The notes below the pieces were generated by a model, which saw nothing but the letters and a program-made list of their open reading frames with translations, searched no databases and was not told where the DNA came from. The translations under genes were made by a program, and so were the position numbers. A DNA stretch of 64,000 nt, taken from NCBI GenBank assembly GCA_905221605.1, contig CAJNDS010002069.1, positions 212,041-276,040 of the forward strand. Direction: 5' to 3'. Of this stretch, positions 47,534-58,800 are shown piece by piece. Every line of letters starts with the position of its first letter. The first letter of the stretch is position 1. Source of the stretch: Symbiodinium natans. Taxonomy: Eukaryota; Sar; Dinophyceae; Suessiales; Symbiodiniaceae.

Positions 47534-49393
47534 CTCTGTGAGAGTCCACAGCTTGAGCTTCAGCAGGTAGTCGTAACCTTGAGGCCCTGCCTGACGGCAC
47601 TCGACAACCATAACTAGACACCCTTGTCTGCACAGCTGACATCTGCAAGAAGCCGCGCGCACCAGATCCACGTCGGCGTCCATGACATCAATCACACTCC
47701 GCAAGCGCCTCCTGCAGGAAGCTGATTCTGAAACCGCTTAAGTACCAATTATCAAGACAGCTCTACAGAGTGTGCTTGTGCCTGGGCGAAGTGAGAAAAG
47801 AGCCTGAAGAGTTTGACCTCTCCTCAACACCAGCCTGCGTAGGCAGGCCATACACGGAGACTCTGCGACATCTCTGAGTTTGACCGGAGGCCTCGATCTC
47901 TTGCTTCGTCCGGAGTCCGAAACGGCGCATATCGTTGCAGACCTTTCGAAGCTTTGCTCGAATTGATGGAAACCATGGTCAAGATCGTCGATATCGGTAT
48001 CTATTGACATAACACCGCCCCCGCCTTTCGAGAAGGTCGATCGGCAACCTGTCTGGAGCAAACGTGAAACGGAAGGTCTTCTGAAGGCATCTGCGGCTGC
48101 CTCTAGCTGGCCATCCACCACCAGGCGAATAAACTTTGCTTTATCGGTCAGCGTGGCCACCTCGGATGCCCCCTTCATCTTCACATCTCCCCGAGAAAAA
48201 AATCCCCACCTCGCGGGACAGCTTCCCGATGCAGTGCTCCTTGCGCTTGGCGTACAGCTCCATACGGACCTTCCAGCCGAGACTCTGCGCCCAAGGACAC
48301 AAAATCTCGAGACCCTTCGACAAGGTGCAGCTAGCTGAAGCCCCTATCCAAGCAAGTCCCCACAACAAGCCTTGGCGAAGTCCTGCAGGATGTCCTCGGG
48401 CGACTCGTACTTCTTTAATCGTCCGCCTTGGGTCGCGGGCGTTGCGGCGGTCGCAGCCAAACCGCCACAGATGTATGTATGTATGCATGTATGCATGCAT
48501 GCATTCATGTATGTGTCAGCGTGCGTATGTTTGCGTGCGTACCGATGTGTGGATTTGCATATTGCACTATAAATGCGCATATATATGTATATGTGCATAC
48601 ATATGATATCCGCTGAGGCCTCGGGCCGAAGGTGTCTAGGTTGTCGGAACAGGCACGCCCCTCCAAATCCTCCCCCACCCCCCCCCAACCCGCCCCCCAC
48701 CACACCCACACCCAGCACCCCACCCCCCACTCACCCGCCTGGCTCTTCTCTTGACATAACACAGTTGTTTCTCCTCACAGCCCAGCTTGCACTTCGTGAC
48801 TTACGTGACTGACAGCCGATTCCTCACCTCTAATCCGCTCCTCAACCAGCTTGAAGTCCACCCCCCACGTCGGCCTGTTGGGCCAGGCCGAGGCGGGTCG
48901 CGTAGCGTTAAAATTAGTTCTTCATGATCATTTACAAATACAGGATAGCGATTTACGGGATATACACATGTACATACAGATACTGTTACAAATATGAGAA
49001 CATAGATCAGTTTGAACATACATACATACATACATACATACATACATACATACATACATACATACATACATACATACATACATACATTTACATACATACA
49101 TTTACATACATACATATGTATATATATATATACTATGTACCTTCATTATTTACAGACTTATATATATATATATATGTATGCGTAGAGACAGATCAACAGC
49201 GTAAGCTCTTCACTCGCATCGAAGAGGTGCATGTTCGTCGTCGACAGCGAGGACCTGGCCGCAGAAGATGCCCCTTCCCTTCCCCCCACCTATAAAAGCT
49301 TGCCATAACCTAATTACTGCATATTCATATACACACATATATATATATATGTGTATATTATACATATGTGTGTATATTTATGTATATTCAACC

Positions 49394-49445
<52 letters not shown>

Positions 49446-50674
49446 CAGAGATTGAGACAGTGAAAGAGTCGGAGAAGTGAGCGCTCGGTGCATGCGCGGA
49501 GCTTCAAGTGCAGAGTCTTCTCCAGTCCGCGCTGCTCAGCTTGGGCCACCTCCACAGGAAAGGTGCAAAAAGTGTGCCATTTTGCAGATGTCTTTGCAAC
49601 AAGGCGAAAACTCCCTCACTCGAAGGTCACGCAATCTCTGCGGTTCCATGCACACCCTGCTCACTGAAAGAACCCTGGATTGAAGAGGATACCTTGAGCA
49701 TGACATATTACAGCCACCCGACAACTCTTTCTTGTACGAAAGGGCGATCTCTATCACCCATGGTCATCACACCGTGGAAATTTTGAACGCACTAACCGCT
49801 GCACAACGCGATGAAACTTCAGGTAGTTCGCCTGCCTTGTCAGGTAGCATGGACAGGCTGAAGTGGACAGTATTCTCCTGCGATCCACATCTCAGAGCAC
49901 AGGTACTGCTACAGCGAGCTCCATGCTGCATGGAGCTTGCTCCATGCAGCACACGCTGAGATGCTTGCTTTGAGCAGGCTTGCTTCGAGAGTTTCTAGAT
50001 GTGATCTGGAGGCTCACGATCTGTGCTGCTGCCACAAAGAGCTGCTTCATGGGAGGCAGGGGTTGACTGTCTGTATCAGAATATCAGTGCTGCGATTTCA
50101 GAGGCTTCGGGCACTGCAATCCCCCCTACTCAACACCAGCAGCTTGCATCCGCGCCGTGTGATACTCGCGGAACTCCGAGATCATAGCCCTCTTGCCGGC
50201 TTGAGCCTGCATGCTTCAAGCAGGGACCCGTGGTTTCGCAGACATGGTACCGTGCGCAGTGGCTGGCCTGCATCTGCTCTAGCACCCACTCTTTGTAGTC
50301 CTTGAGTTTGCATTCCATGGTTCTGAATGATTCTATGGATCTGGGCCAAAACTCAAGAATAAGTACTCAAACTCACATACCTCACATGTCGGTCAGGCAC
50401 TCCTGGGTCCACTTCCTCACTGGTAGCTCTGTGACTTCGATGCGAGTCGATCCATGCCTACCCACTGCGGCTTATGGCTTCAGGGCATAGCTATGGATTT
50501 AGGGTTTCAGGGCTTGGGTTTTGAACGTTTTGAGGCTGAGGACAGCACGCAACACAGTAATTCTAAACAGGGCCGGCGGCCTCTGCGCCACTCCGACAGT
50601 CTCAAAGCGACCAGACTTGTCTGCAACTGCAGTGATGGCTCCACGAAATCCACGGTACCTCTGCCGTTGCATCC
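47534..50674 (-). CDS. TOP2: DNA topoisomerase II, exons of the central/C-terminal cleavage domain
   Basis: Type II topoisomerase passes one duplex through another using ATP and acts in the nucleus. Exons that join in phase: 50674-50589 (RYRGFRGAI, the conserved ..GFxGxI element), about 50457-50386 (RIEVTELPVRKWT), 50322-50268 (KLKDYKEWVLEQMQ), 49877-49818 (ENTVHFSLSM), about 49260-49200 (STTNMHLFDAS), 48426-48371 (KKYESPEDILQDF), 48269-48210 (VRMELYAKRKEHCIGKLSRE), from 48160 (VATLTDKAKFIRLVVDG) and 47577-47534 (YDYLLKLKLWTLTE). Order and spacing follow the eukaryotic enzyme. Donors include GC (48370, 50267, 50588), GT and GA. The ATPase and Toprim parts should lie to the right of 50.7 kb, where the LTR element now sits; the C-terminal tail was not found below 47.5 kb. 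Whether the gene is intact cannot be told. Confidence 0.88.
48980..49445. repeat. TACA, TA and GA microsatellites in topoisomerase II introns
   Basis: TACA repeat at 49018-49115, short TA runs around 49120-49175 and 49325-49370, and (GA)n at 49397-49444. They flank the exon at about 49260-49200. Confidence 0.95.
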
Positions 50675-50976
50675 CTGAACCCCCATGGTTAAGCCTTGTT
50701 GTATACATGTTTCACATGTATACATATACATACCTATCCATGTATATGTATAGGTAATATATTGCTTATATTAAATATCCGTCATTTGCAACCTTTTTGG
50801 CTGAAATTAGTCCCCCCCCCCTAGCCAACAGGTGTGCGGGAGCCGACCGTGCATCAGGACCAGGCGCCCGGCTTTTTCAGGCTTCCCAGACCCGCTCCAG
50901 CCCCCACCCCCCACTCACCTGCCCCCCGCCCCCCACCCCCCATATTGCTTGCACCCAGGCGACTGGTTTGAGGGGT

Positions 50977-50998
50977 AATATATATATATATATATATA

Positions 50999-51045
<47 letters not shown>

Positions 51046-51375
51046 AACATATACTACGAAAGGTGCTGTATACAATATGAAAACAGAATGTGTACTGTAA
51101 AACATATACGATACCATATAAATATAGATATAAATATATATATATATATATATATCTGCTAGATATCACAAAAAATGTATAATGTGTAACACAAAATGTC
51201 TAATACATAATGTATAATATGTAATAATATATATATAATATATAATATAATATTATTTTTATATATAGTATATAGTACATAGTATATAATATATAATATA
51301 TAATATATAATATATAATATATAATATATAATATATAATATATAATATATAATATATAATATATAATGTATAATA
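50977..51375. repeat. TA and TATAATA microsatellite block
   Basis: (TA)n at 50978-51048 and 51130-51155, then TATAATA-type units at about 51225-51372. It separates the topoisomerase II exons from the LTR element. Confidence 0.95.
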
Positions 51376-51485
51376 TATTATGTATAATATGCAGCACATA
51401 TTTGAGAATATATAATAAATAGTATATAGTATACAATACAAAATATGAAATACATAATGTATGATACATATATACATATACAATA

Positions 51486-51542
51486 TGTGAAGTCGACCAG
51501 CACTGGACTTGCACTAAGCCAATGCAATCACAGCCCGGTCAC
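51486..51542 (-). repeat. 3' LTR, verified outer 57 bp
   Basis: This segment is identical to 63944-64000. The LTR surely extends further right, probably by several hundred bases, but the matching part of the other LTR lies outside the window, so only this piece is proven. The left flank is an AT-rich TATAATA microsatellite (about 51200-51370), the apparent insertion neighbourhood. Confidence 0.95.
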
Positions 51543-51666
51543 GCTGTTTTACGACTTCGTGAGTCCAAGCACTTGTGCAGCTACGCCTGAGTGCGTCCGG
51601 TCGGACCGCACAGCAACCTAGGAGCTACTGTACGACTCTACCGTGCTCAAAGGCACAAGCTCGGTA

Positions 51667-51685
51667 CTTGAGCCAAAATATTGGC
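51667..51685 (-). other. Spliced-leader-like relic inside the 3' LTR
   Basis: The minus strand reads GCCA, then ATA, then TTTTGGCTCAAG. The dinoflagellate spliced leader ends GCCATTTTGGCTCAAG, so the site equals its last 16 bases with three extra bases. Thirteen consecutive bases match. It is presumed, not proven, to lie within the LTR because the inner LTR boundary is unknown. Confidence 0.5.
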
Positions 51686-52388
51686 ATTGTTACGAATTGC
51701 AAAACTCTACATGCAAAGGAAAACTACAAGGTGGTCTGCCGAGTCCTAATGCATCACAGAGCAGAAGATGCATATGCACTCATGTCAGCTCACATTCGCC
51801 CCTCAGCCGAGGCTCCGGTGAGTGACTTCCACAAGGAGGGCGGGCGTCCGTCGCGGCTTTGGGCGCAAGCCCGCAAACGAAGACACGCGAAACGAGACGA
51901 CCCAAACGAGCGACCCTCCAAGACCAGCCTAAACCAGGCGGACCGGTCTTTTGCATGACCTGAGTCGAGGCTCCAGTACACAGAGCCCACTGAGTGCCTT
52001 GAGGACTGCTACGGCAGACACTGAAATCTATGGTACAGATGGTACACTGTACACGGCCGGTCCTAAGCTACGGCTACGGCTACTCACCTATCCGGAACTA
52101 CCCTACGGGCTACCAGACTCAGCGAGAGCCGCGCACATGGCTTGTGCCGCAGGCAATGCAGCTCGCACGCGCTTCGGCGAGCGCATTGCCGCGACCAGGA
52201 CACGGTCCGCAGCAGCCGCAACGGGCTGAGAAGAAAAGTGCGGGGTAGGCAAAATCGGGAGGGCCAACCCTGCCGCGGCTCTTCGCCCGCTAGCAAAATA
52301 CAATCAAAAGAGGCACGACAGCGTGCCGCGCTGTGACGCCTAAGAAATCGCGTGGAAACGATTCCACGCTGCGCCGACTGGCCGCAGC

Positions 52389-52898
52389 CTACTCGATACC
52401 CTGTGGAGCAGTGATGGGGGCACGAGTGGCGATGCCAGCAACGTTGGAGCTACTGGCTCGCTCCAACTGAGGGCGCCTTGCGACCGCCTCATCGAGGGAG
52501 AATGCCTCAGCCGACACCCTCTGGAAATCCTCGATGTAGGACTGCGCGACCGGGTGCGTCTTGGCGACCTCAAGCCTAAGCCCTGCCTCCGCATTGGCTT
52601 TGCTGCTTGTGGTAAAATTGAGGCTCCCAATCAGCACCACCGAGCCATCAGGCCGCAGTAGGCAAAGGGCCTTGGCATGGTGAAGCCCTTGGATACCGGT
52701 ACCCAGGACACGGCCCGCTGCAAGGGGCCGGTGCGCAGTAGTGGTAGGCAGCCGCTCCCGCGCGGCCAGGGCACGGCCCGCAGCGGGGCCTTGTGGTTGA
52801 CCACGAAGGTCCGGGCGACCGATCGGTCGCTCCCGCGCGGTCTGGTCGCGACCCGCAGCGGGGCGCAGTGCACAGGCACGAACGCGGAGAGGGACTAC
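52389..52898 (-). pseudogene. Phospholipase D-like (HKD) domain fragment downstream of pol
   Basis: In a frame different from pol and overlapping its tail, open from 52898 to a stop at 52389, the translation reads HHAKALCLLRPDG (His codon at 52682) followed by VVLIGSLNFTTSS and NAEAG. This is the H-x-K ... G-S-x-N ... N-x-E pattern of one half of a phospholipase D superfamily active site, as in PLD-type nucleases. Only one HKD half is visible; such enzymes need two, in one chain or as a dimer. Upstream residues are Arg/Ala/Pro-rich and built from degenerate GC-rich repeats. It may be a captured host exon, the end of the element's coding region reached by a +1 shift, or a remnant. Confidence 0.55.
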
Positions 52899-55800
52899 CT
52901 ACCCTAGGTTCTACAACACACTTGAACCGCTGCGGCGGGGGTTTGGGGAGTTTCCTTAAGGTCTGGGCTCTAAGGCTTCTAAGGCTTCTGCTTCGACCTT
53001 GGACCGAACCTCTAGGCCTGCTTGCAAAACACTGGCTGCGAGACAGAGGAACGAAGCCGCACGCGACGAACGACGAGAAATCCTTCTGCCCGCAGACCGG
53101 CGACCTGGGAAACGGCCCGCCCCAAAAACACCCGCCCTGAACACAGAAACACCCGAACAGCCCCAACATCCTGAGCATCAGAACGCGCGTGGGGTGATTC
53201 TGGTCTGAGCGCGCCGCGTCATGGTTCGCGCGCTTGGTGTTGTGCGCACCGCGAACGCCTAAGGCTTCAAGAGCAGACGACGCGCTCTGCGGAGCTGCGA
53301 CTGCCCCTTTGGCGCACGCTTCGCGCACCGCCCCCTCGGCTTGGGCATCAGTGAAAAACTGCCCATCAATGACCCTACCCGTCCTAACAGTAAGATCATC
53401 CACGTAGGCTATCCACTCCTTAGTATACTTAAGGCGCCTACCTCTGCCGGGGGCATAGGCCCTATCAACCACAAAGTTGAAATCATCTGGGCCGTTAATC
53501 GGGCCAAAGGTGAGGCCGACAGGGAGATATTTCCCTGATCTTGCCACAATGGCCAACACCTCGCGAGCACGCTTGGTGTTCCTAATTTGATTAAACCCAC
53601 TAACCGCATCCACGAAGGTATACCAAACCGAACCTACTGCGGCGGCGAGCACATCGCTACCCCGCCGACAATAGTACGTGGAGCGCTTAATTCGGGCATT
53701 CACACGGCGGTAGTCAACCACCAAGCGTCGCTTCCTATGCCGCTTGTAGCTGGGCATTTCCTTGGTCGGAAACGGCGCAGATCCCCAAGCCGAGCTGCCG
53801 CGGATCAACTGACCCCGCTTGCATTCTTCTTCAAGCTTGTCGTCGACCCATTGCGCGGACTCGCCCCTCAGACTGTGAGGCTGGGACGAGACCGGCGGCC
53901 CGGTGGGGATGCAGTCATGGGCGAACTTCCTGACCGTGGTCCTGGTGGTGTCCTCCACCCAGAACCCAGCGGCCTTTCGCCGTATGACCTCCCTGACGGC
54001 TGCGATGTCAGCATCGGTCAGCCCTGGTCTGGTTGGTCCAGGCTCGATCTTCAAACCCGACCATACGAGGTCTCTATAGGCCTCGGTGCGCCTAGGATCC
54101 TCCGCGACCTTCTCGCCCGCAAGAGCATAGACCTCAAGGTCAGCCCGGACGGAATCCCAGTCCTTGGCGTCCGCCTTGGTTCGCCAAAACGCTTCCTTCT
54201 CAGCGGCGTACTTATCCACCTCCTTATCCAGCTCCGCACGCTCTGCTGGCGTGAGGTCCTCGCCCGAGCGCACGTCCGGGAGGGGAATGACTGGAGAGGG
54301 CTGTGGTGCAGCCGCGGCGCTATCCGCACCCGCAGTGGCTGGAAAGCTTTCAACTGCAGCGGTGCACAGCTCTTCTGCGCCCCTCAGACCAAGGTCCTGG
54401 AGTGATGCGCAGAAAGCCGCCCCTATGAGGTTGTAGTCGGCTTGCGCGCGCCCAACGTGCTTGTGCTGCACTGCGCCTAACGCATCCGGCCTACTACACC
54501 TCAAACCTACCGATTCTAAGCTGAAATCGGCGAGCCACAGGGCCCCGCTCTCAACGAGGTTGTCGCGGCCACTGGCCCGCGCGAACTGGCATATGTCAGC
54601 CCGCACGAAAGCCCAAGGCCAGCGTGGCTCTGCGAGCGTCCCAAACAAGGCGCCCCACTCCTCTAGCCGCCAGGGTTCCCACTCGCCTTTTTGTGCCTGC
54701 AAATGCAGCGCGACGTGGGCGCCCGCGCGCGTGCGTTCCTGCGCACACCGGACGACTAGCTGAAGGAAAGCTCGGGGCACATTCTTGCCCTCAAGCCCAA
54801 TCACGAGCACCTTCGGCTCTGCGCGCAAAACAGCGCCGCTAATTGCCTCTAAGTGCCCTTCTGCGGCCAGGTTCCAGGTGATCCCGTAGGCCTGCTTGCC
54901 TTGCACAAAAGCTGGAACAACCCTATACCCGTGCCTCCTAGCCGCGTCGGAAACGACCGCGTCACCCCAAGCAACCTCTAAGACATCGGCAACCCCTCCA
55001 AGGAAATACTGCCGGAACCAACTCTCGACAGCACCCGACTCTGGGGAAGCCCTAGGCTGCAACACGCGGGGTTCCGCGACCAAGAGGTCCGCGAGGGCCT
55101 CTCGGATCGAGAGCACACCCGTTCTGGCGCGAGACGCTCTCTCGAGCGTCCTGTCCTGCAACGAGTACGCTCCCTTGTCCAACTTCCTGGCCGAGGCTGC
55201 AGCAAGCACGCCGTCGCGGTTCAGGTCGACCTTGGAAATGATCTCCCTGACGGTAACCGCTTCGTGGGCCGGACGAGTCCCCTCTGAAAGCGTGAGCGCA
55301 CCGTCCTCGGCGATGTATGCAAGCCGCCATTTGACGCGAACCCCGCTGGCATCGGGGAGATAGCGGTGCACGCCGACCTGCGCACGGGCAGCATCTACCT
55401 GCGTAACCCGTCCTAACCTGCACACCTTAGGGCCTCCACCTACACCCCGATAGGCAATGCGGTCGCCAAGGCGGAGGACGAAGTCCCTCCCGCGCCTGGT
55501 CAGCGTGAACTCCACTTGCTTGGCGTCGCCTTGAACCTGTTGCCCTAAGCTGGGGCGAGACGAGCCGTCCCCGCCGGTTCCATCGTCCTCAAAGACGACC
55601 GGCTCGCGGGATTCCGCGCCATCTGCATCCGCAGGAACAAGAATGCAGTCTTCCGCGTGCGCCTCCATCGGGCCGCGCCGGGCGGAAGAAGTACCCCCCG
55701 ACTCCATCGACACGGGCTCCAAGGTGAGCCTGTGGCCCTTGACTTCCAACACGCGCCAGGGGCCGGTCAGACCCGGTTTCCAAGGCACACGCCCCGCCCC

Positions 55801-58800
55801 CTCTGAACGGGCCCTCGGAGCGTTCCAGACCACTCGGTCTCCTGGCTTAAGGTCCACAGTGCGCCTATGGCGATTTGCAAGTTTCGCCCGCGCTTCTGAA
55901 GACCGCGTCCAGTGCTCTCGGACCGCAGCAGCTAGTTCCGAGAACTGCTTAAACTGGCTCCGAGCCCAATCAGAGATGGGTTCGAACTGCAAGGCGTCTC
56001 GCAGGACGTCCTTTTCAAGTGGTAGAGCGAGCGACCAGCTCCGCTCTAGGTCCCTCGGGGTATACCCGTGGGGTCCCGGAGTGTTATCTATGACGTACTC
56101 CGCCACCACGAGCCAATCCGACCAAGCTTCGGAAAGGGAGGCGCCGACTTGCCTGACGACCGCCCCCAGCACCTTTTGAACTTCTTGGTGGACTCGCTCG
56201 TTTGCGCCCAACTCACAAGGCCTCAAGGGCGCGCTGAACCGCCACTCGGTCCCAAGCATAGCGCTGAGTTCTGCCATGAGCGCATTCTTGAACTCTGGCC
56301 CTCTATCCGACCTGATGAGGCTCGGGATCGTCCTGCTGCGAAGCACACAGCGCACGAACGCCCTCCTGACTTCAGCATGAGTCAGAGACCTCATCGGCTC
56401 GAGGAGGACAGCATGACTGAGGCAATCGAAGTACGTAAGCGAGTACCTATGCCCCTCCCTGTCCTCTCGGTTCGGACCTTCACAGTCCACGCTGACTTCC
56501 TGCCAGCATGTCTCGGCGCCACATTTGACCGCACGAGCTTCAACCTTCGTCGGTCGAGAGCGGCCTTTAATGCAAGCGAGACATTTGGCGACCCAGGTCC
56601 GCACATCTTTCTCTAAGTCGGGCCACCAGACTGCCCTCTCTAGCAGCTTGACGGTAACCTCAGCAGACCTATGGGCCCCAAGGACTCCACAGTGGACTGA
56701 ATTGTAGCAAGCGCGGCGCCAGGTCACCCCATTCGCGCCCGCAGCCCCGTTGGGAACCACTGGGACAACGACGGTTTGACCCGTCCTGAGGGTCACCTCG
56801 CGCTCAAGCAACCCGTCTCCGGATATCTCCATTGGCGGCTCTGGCTTGCGAATCGAGCCCGCCAATGAGGGATCGCGCCGCTGACCCTCGTACCACGCCG
56901 TACGAAGGGATCCCGTGACTCGGAACTCCGAAATGTTCGCCGCGTCCCTTGCCTCGACCGCAAGCTGCTCACGACGATTTTCGTCCTCCTCCGCGATCAG
57001 GCTCAAAGACGGAACACCGCCCTTAAACTCGACCTTGACCTTGGTTGAGGAATGGTCCCAAATGCACAGGATGGGGCTATGGCTAACGAGCTCTAGAACC
57101 ACTGCAGGGCCCTTGTGCTCTTCACCCATAAACGCCAAAACTCTACCCTTCAGCTTGCACTCATTGGCATTCTTCCCGCGACTGATAGCGCCCGCGGTCC
57201 AATGCCCTTCTACGCCCTCGTTGGACGAAGAGAATTGAGCAAGGACCCTTGACGCCTGCAGGGTAGACCTGCGGGGATCCGAAGCTGCTTCTCCGGTTGC
57301 CCGCCAGCCAATGACCTGAGTAACCCTACCCACAAGGGCTATCAGCTTGCCGAAGGAGGGGTCTAAGGCAACCTCTTTACCATTAGACCTCCAGAGCACT
57401 TCACACTGCTCATTCACGACATGTCTGTGGCCGTGCCAGTTCACCACTGACGACCAATGCACGACGATGTCGCCCTGAACCACATTCAGGGGCGAGCAGT
57501 TGTGCCCCGCCACCACAGCACCATCTTCTCTAACCACCCATGTGGTCCAGTAAGGCTTCACATCGCCCCACTTGGAAAGATCCTTGTGCTGGGAGCCGAG
57601 GCTGAGCTTCATGGAATGGCTCTTCTTCCATATCTTCCCACTCAGCATGCCATATGCAGTGGGAACTGGAGCATCTTTGGGCGTAGTCCTAAACCCTACC
57701 GCCCATTGCTGGATGGTTGAGGACCTAACCCTAACCAAACCTCCTGTCCTATCCAAAGTTGCAAGGACGGAGTTGACCTCTAGGCCCACCTCATGGGCCT
57801 CAAGGTCGCCCTCAAGCGGAGGTTCGGGCTCCTCCCGCTCGGCTATCTCTACCGAGATATCGACTGCCTCTTTCTCGATGCAGGCGGGGCAGCGAGAAAA
57901 CAGGTAGGTCCGCTTGCCGCAGATGCACAGACCCTCATGGTCCCAGAGGGGTCGTGACGGTTCGTCCAGCATCCCTCTAATGCTGGCATCATCAATGGAA
58001 CGAACCGCGTCCAGCCTCAAGGACCGCAGAACCTCCGCCCCCAATGCCTGCTTCCCTACGATCCCAAAACCTCGCAGGGGAGGCTCCGGAAAATCCTTCT
58101 TGAGTTCCGGACAAGCCTCGGCCACTTCCAAGTGGCCTTGCTGCGTGCGCCAAAGGCGTGGCCGCACCGCCCAGATAGCCTTGATGCCTGCCCAAGCCTC
58201 TCCTACAGCCCTGGCTTCCTTGCGCTGCAGGTTCCTTGCTTGGAGCGTGAGCTCAACAACCAAAGGCCACCTAAGGACGGCTGTGACAAGCCCGCCTTGC
58301 CCTAGTCCTACGAGGAACTGCGGACGAAACCCCGAAGCTTCCCTAAGAACCTTGGCACACGAAGTAAGCAAGTCGACCCTGATCCGCTTGATCTTCTTGG
58401 TCCCTGCGAGCCTGCCGGCCCCGCAATCAAAATGCGAGGCAAGCCCGTCGGTATCCTCAAACGGACCCCAACAACCCCTGACAGCCACAGAAACTCCAGG
58501 GAGGCTCGCTTGAAAAACGCGCCTGATTTCAGTCAGCTCTGCGTCCTGCTCTTTCCAACGCGCGTAGTCAAAGACAACCATGACGCGCACCGGAAGGGCT
58601 GCGACGACGCACATCGGCACAGCCGCGGCCTGGACACGGCCCGCAGGCTCTGGGACGGCGTCGTTGCCGACCGCCCAGGGCACGGGTCCGTCACCCTCAG
58701 TACCCTCTCCGAGGTACTGGTCCAGGTCGAAACCTCGGAGTTGGCCCGAAAGGCCCTCGAGATCTTTCGTCCTCGCCGCAAGGAGCGCATCCCGATCTTT

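Noticed and set aside
53587-54405. 272-codon plus-strand frame inside the retroelement
   Set aside because: Opposite strand shadow of pol, which has clear catalytic motifs here; high GC keeps the antisense frame open.
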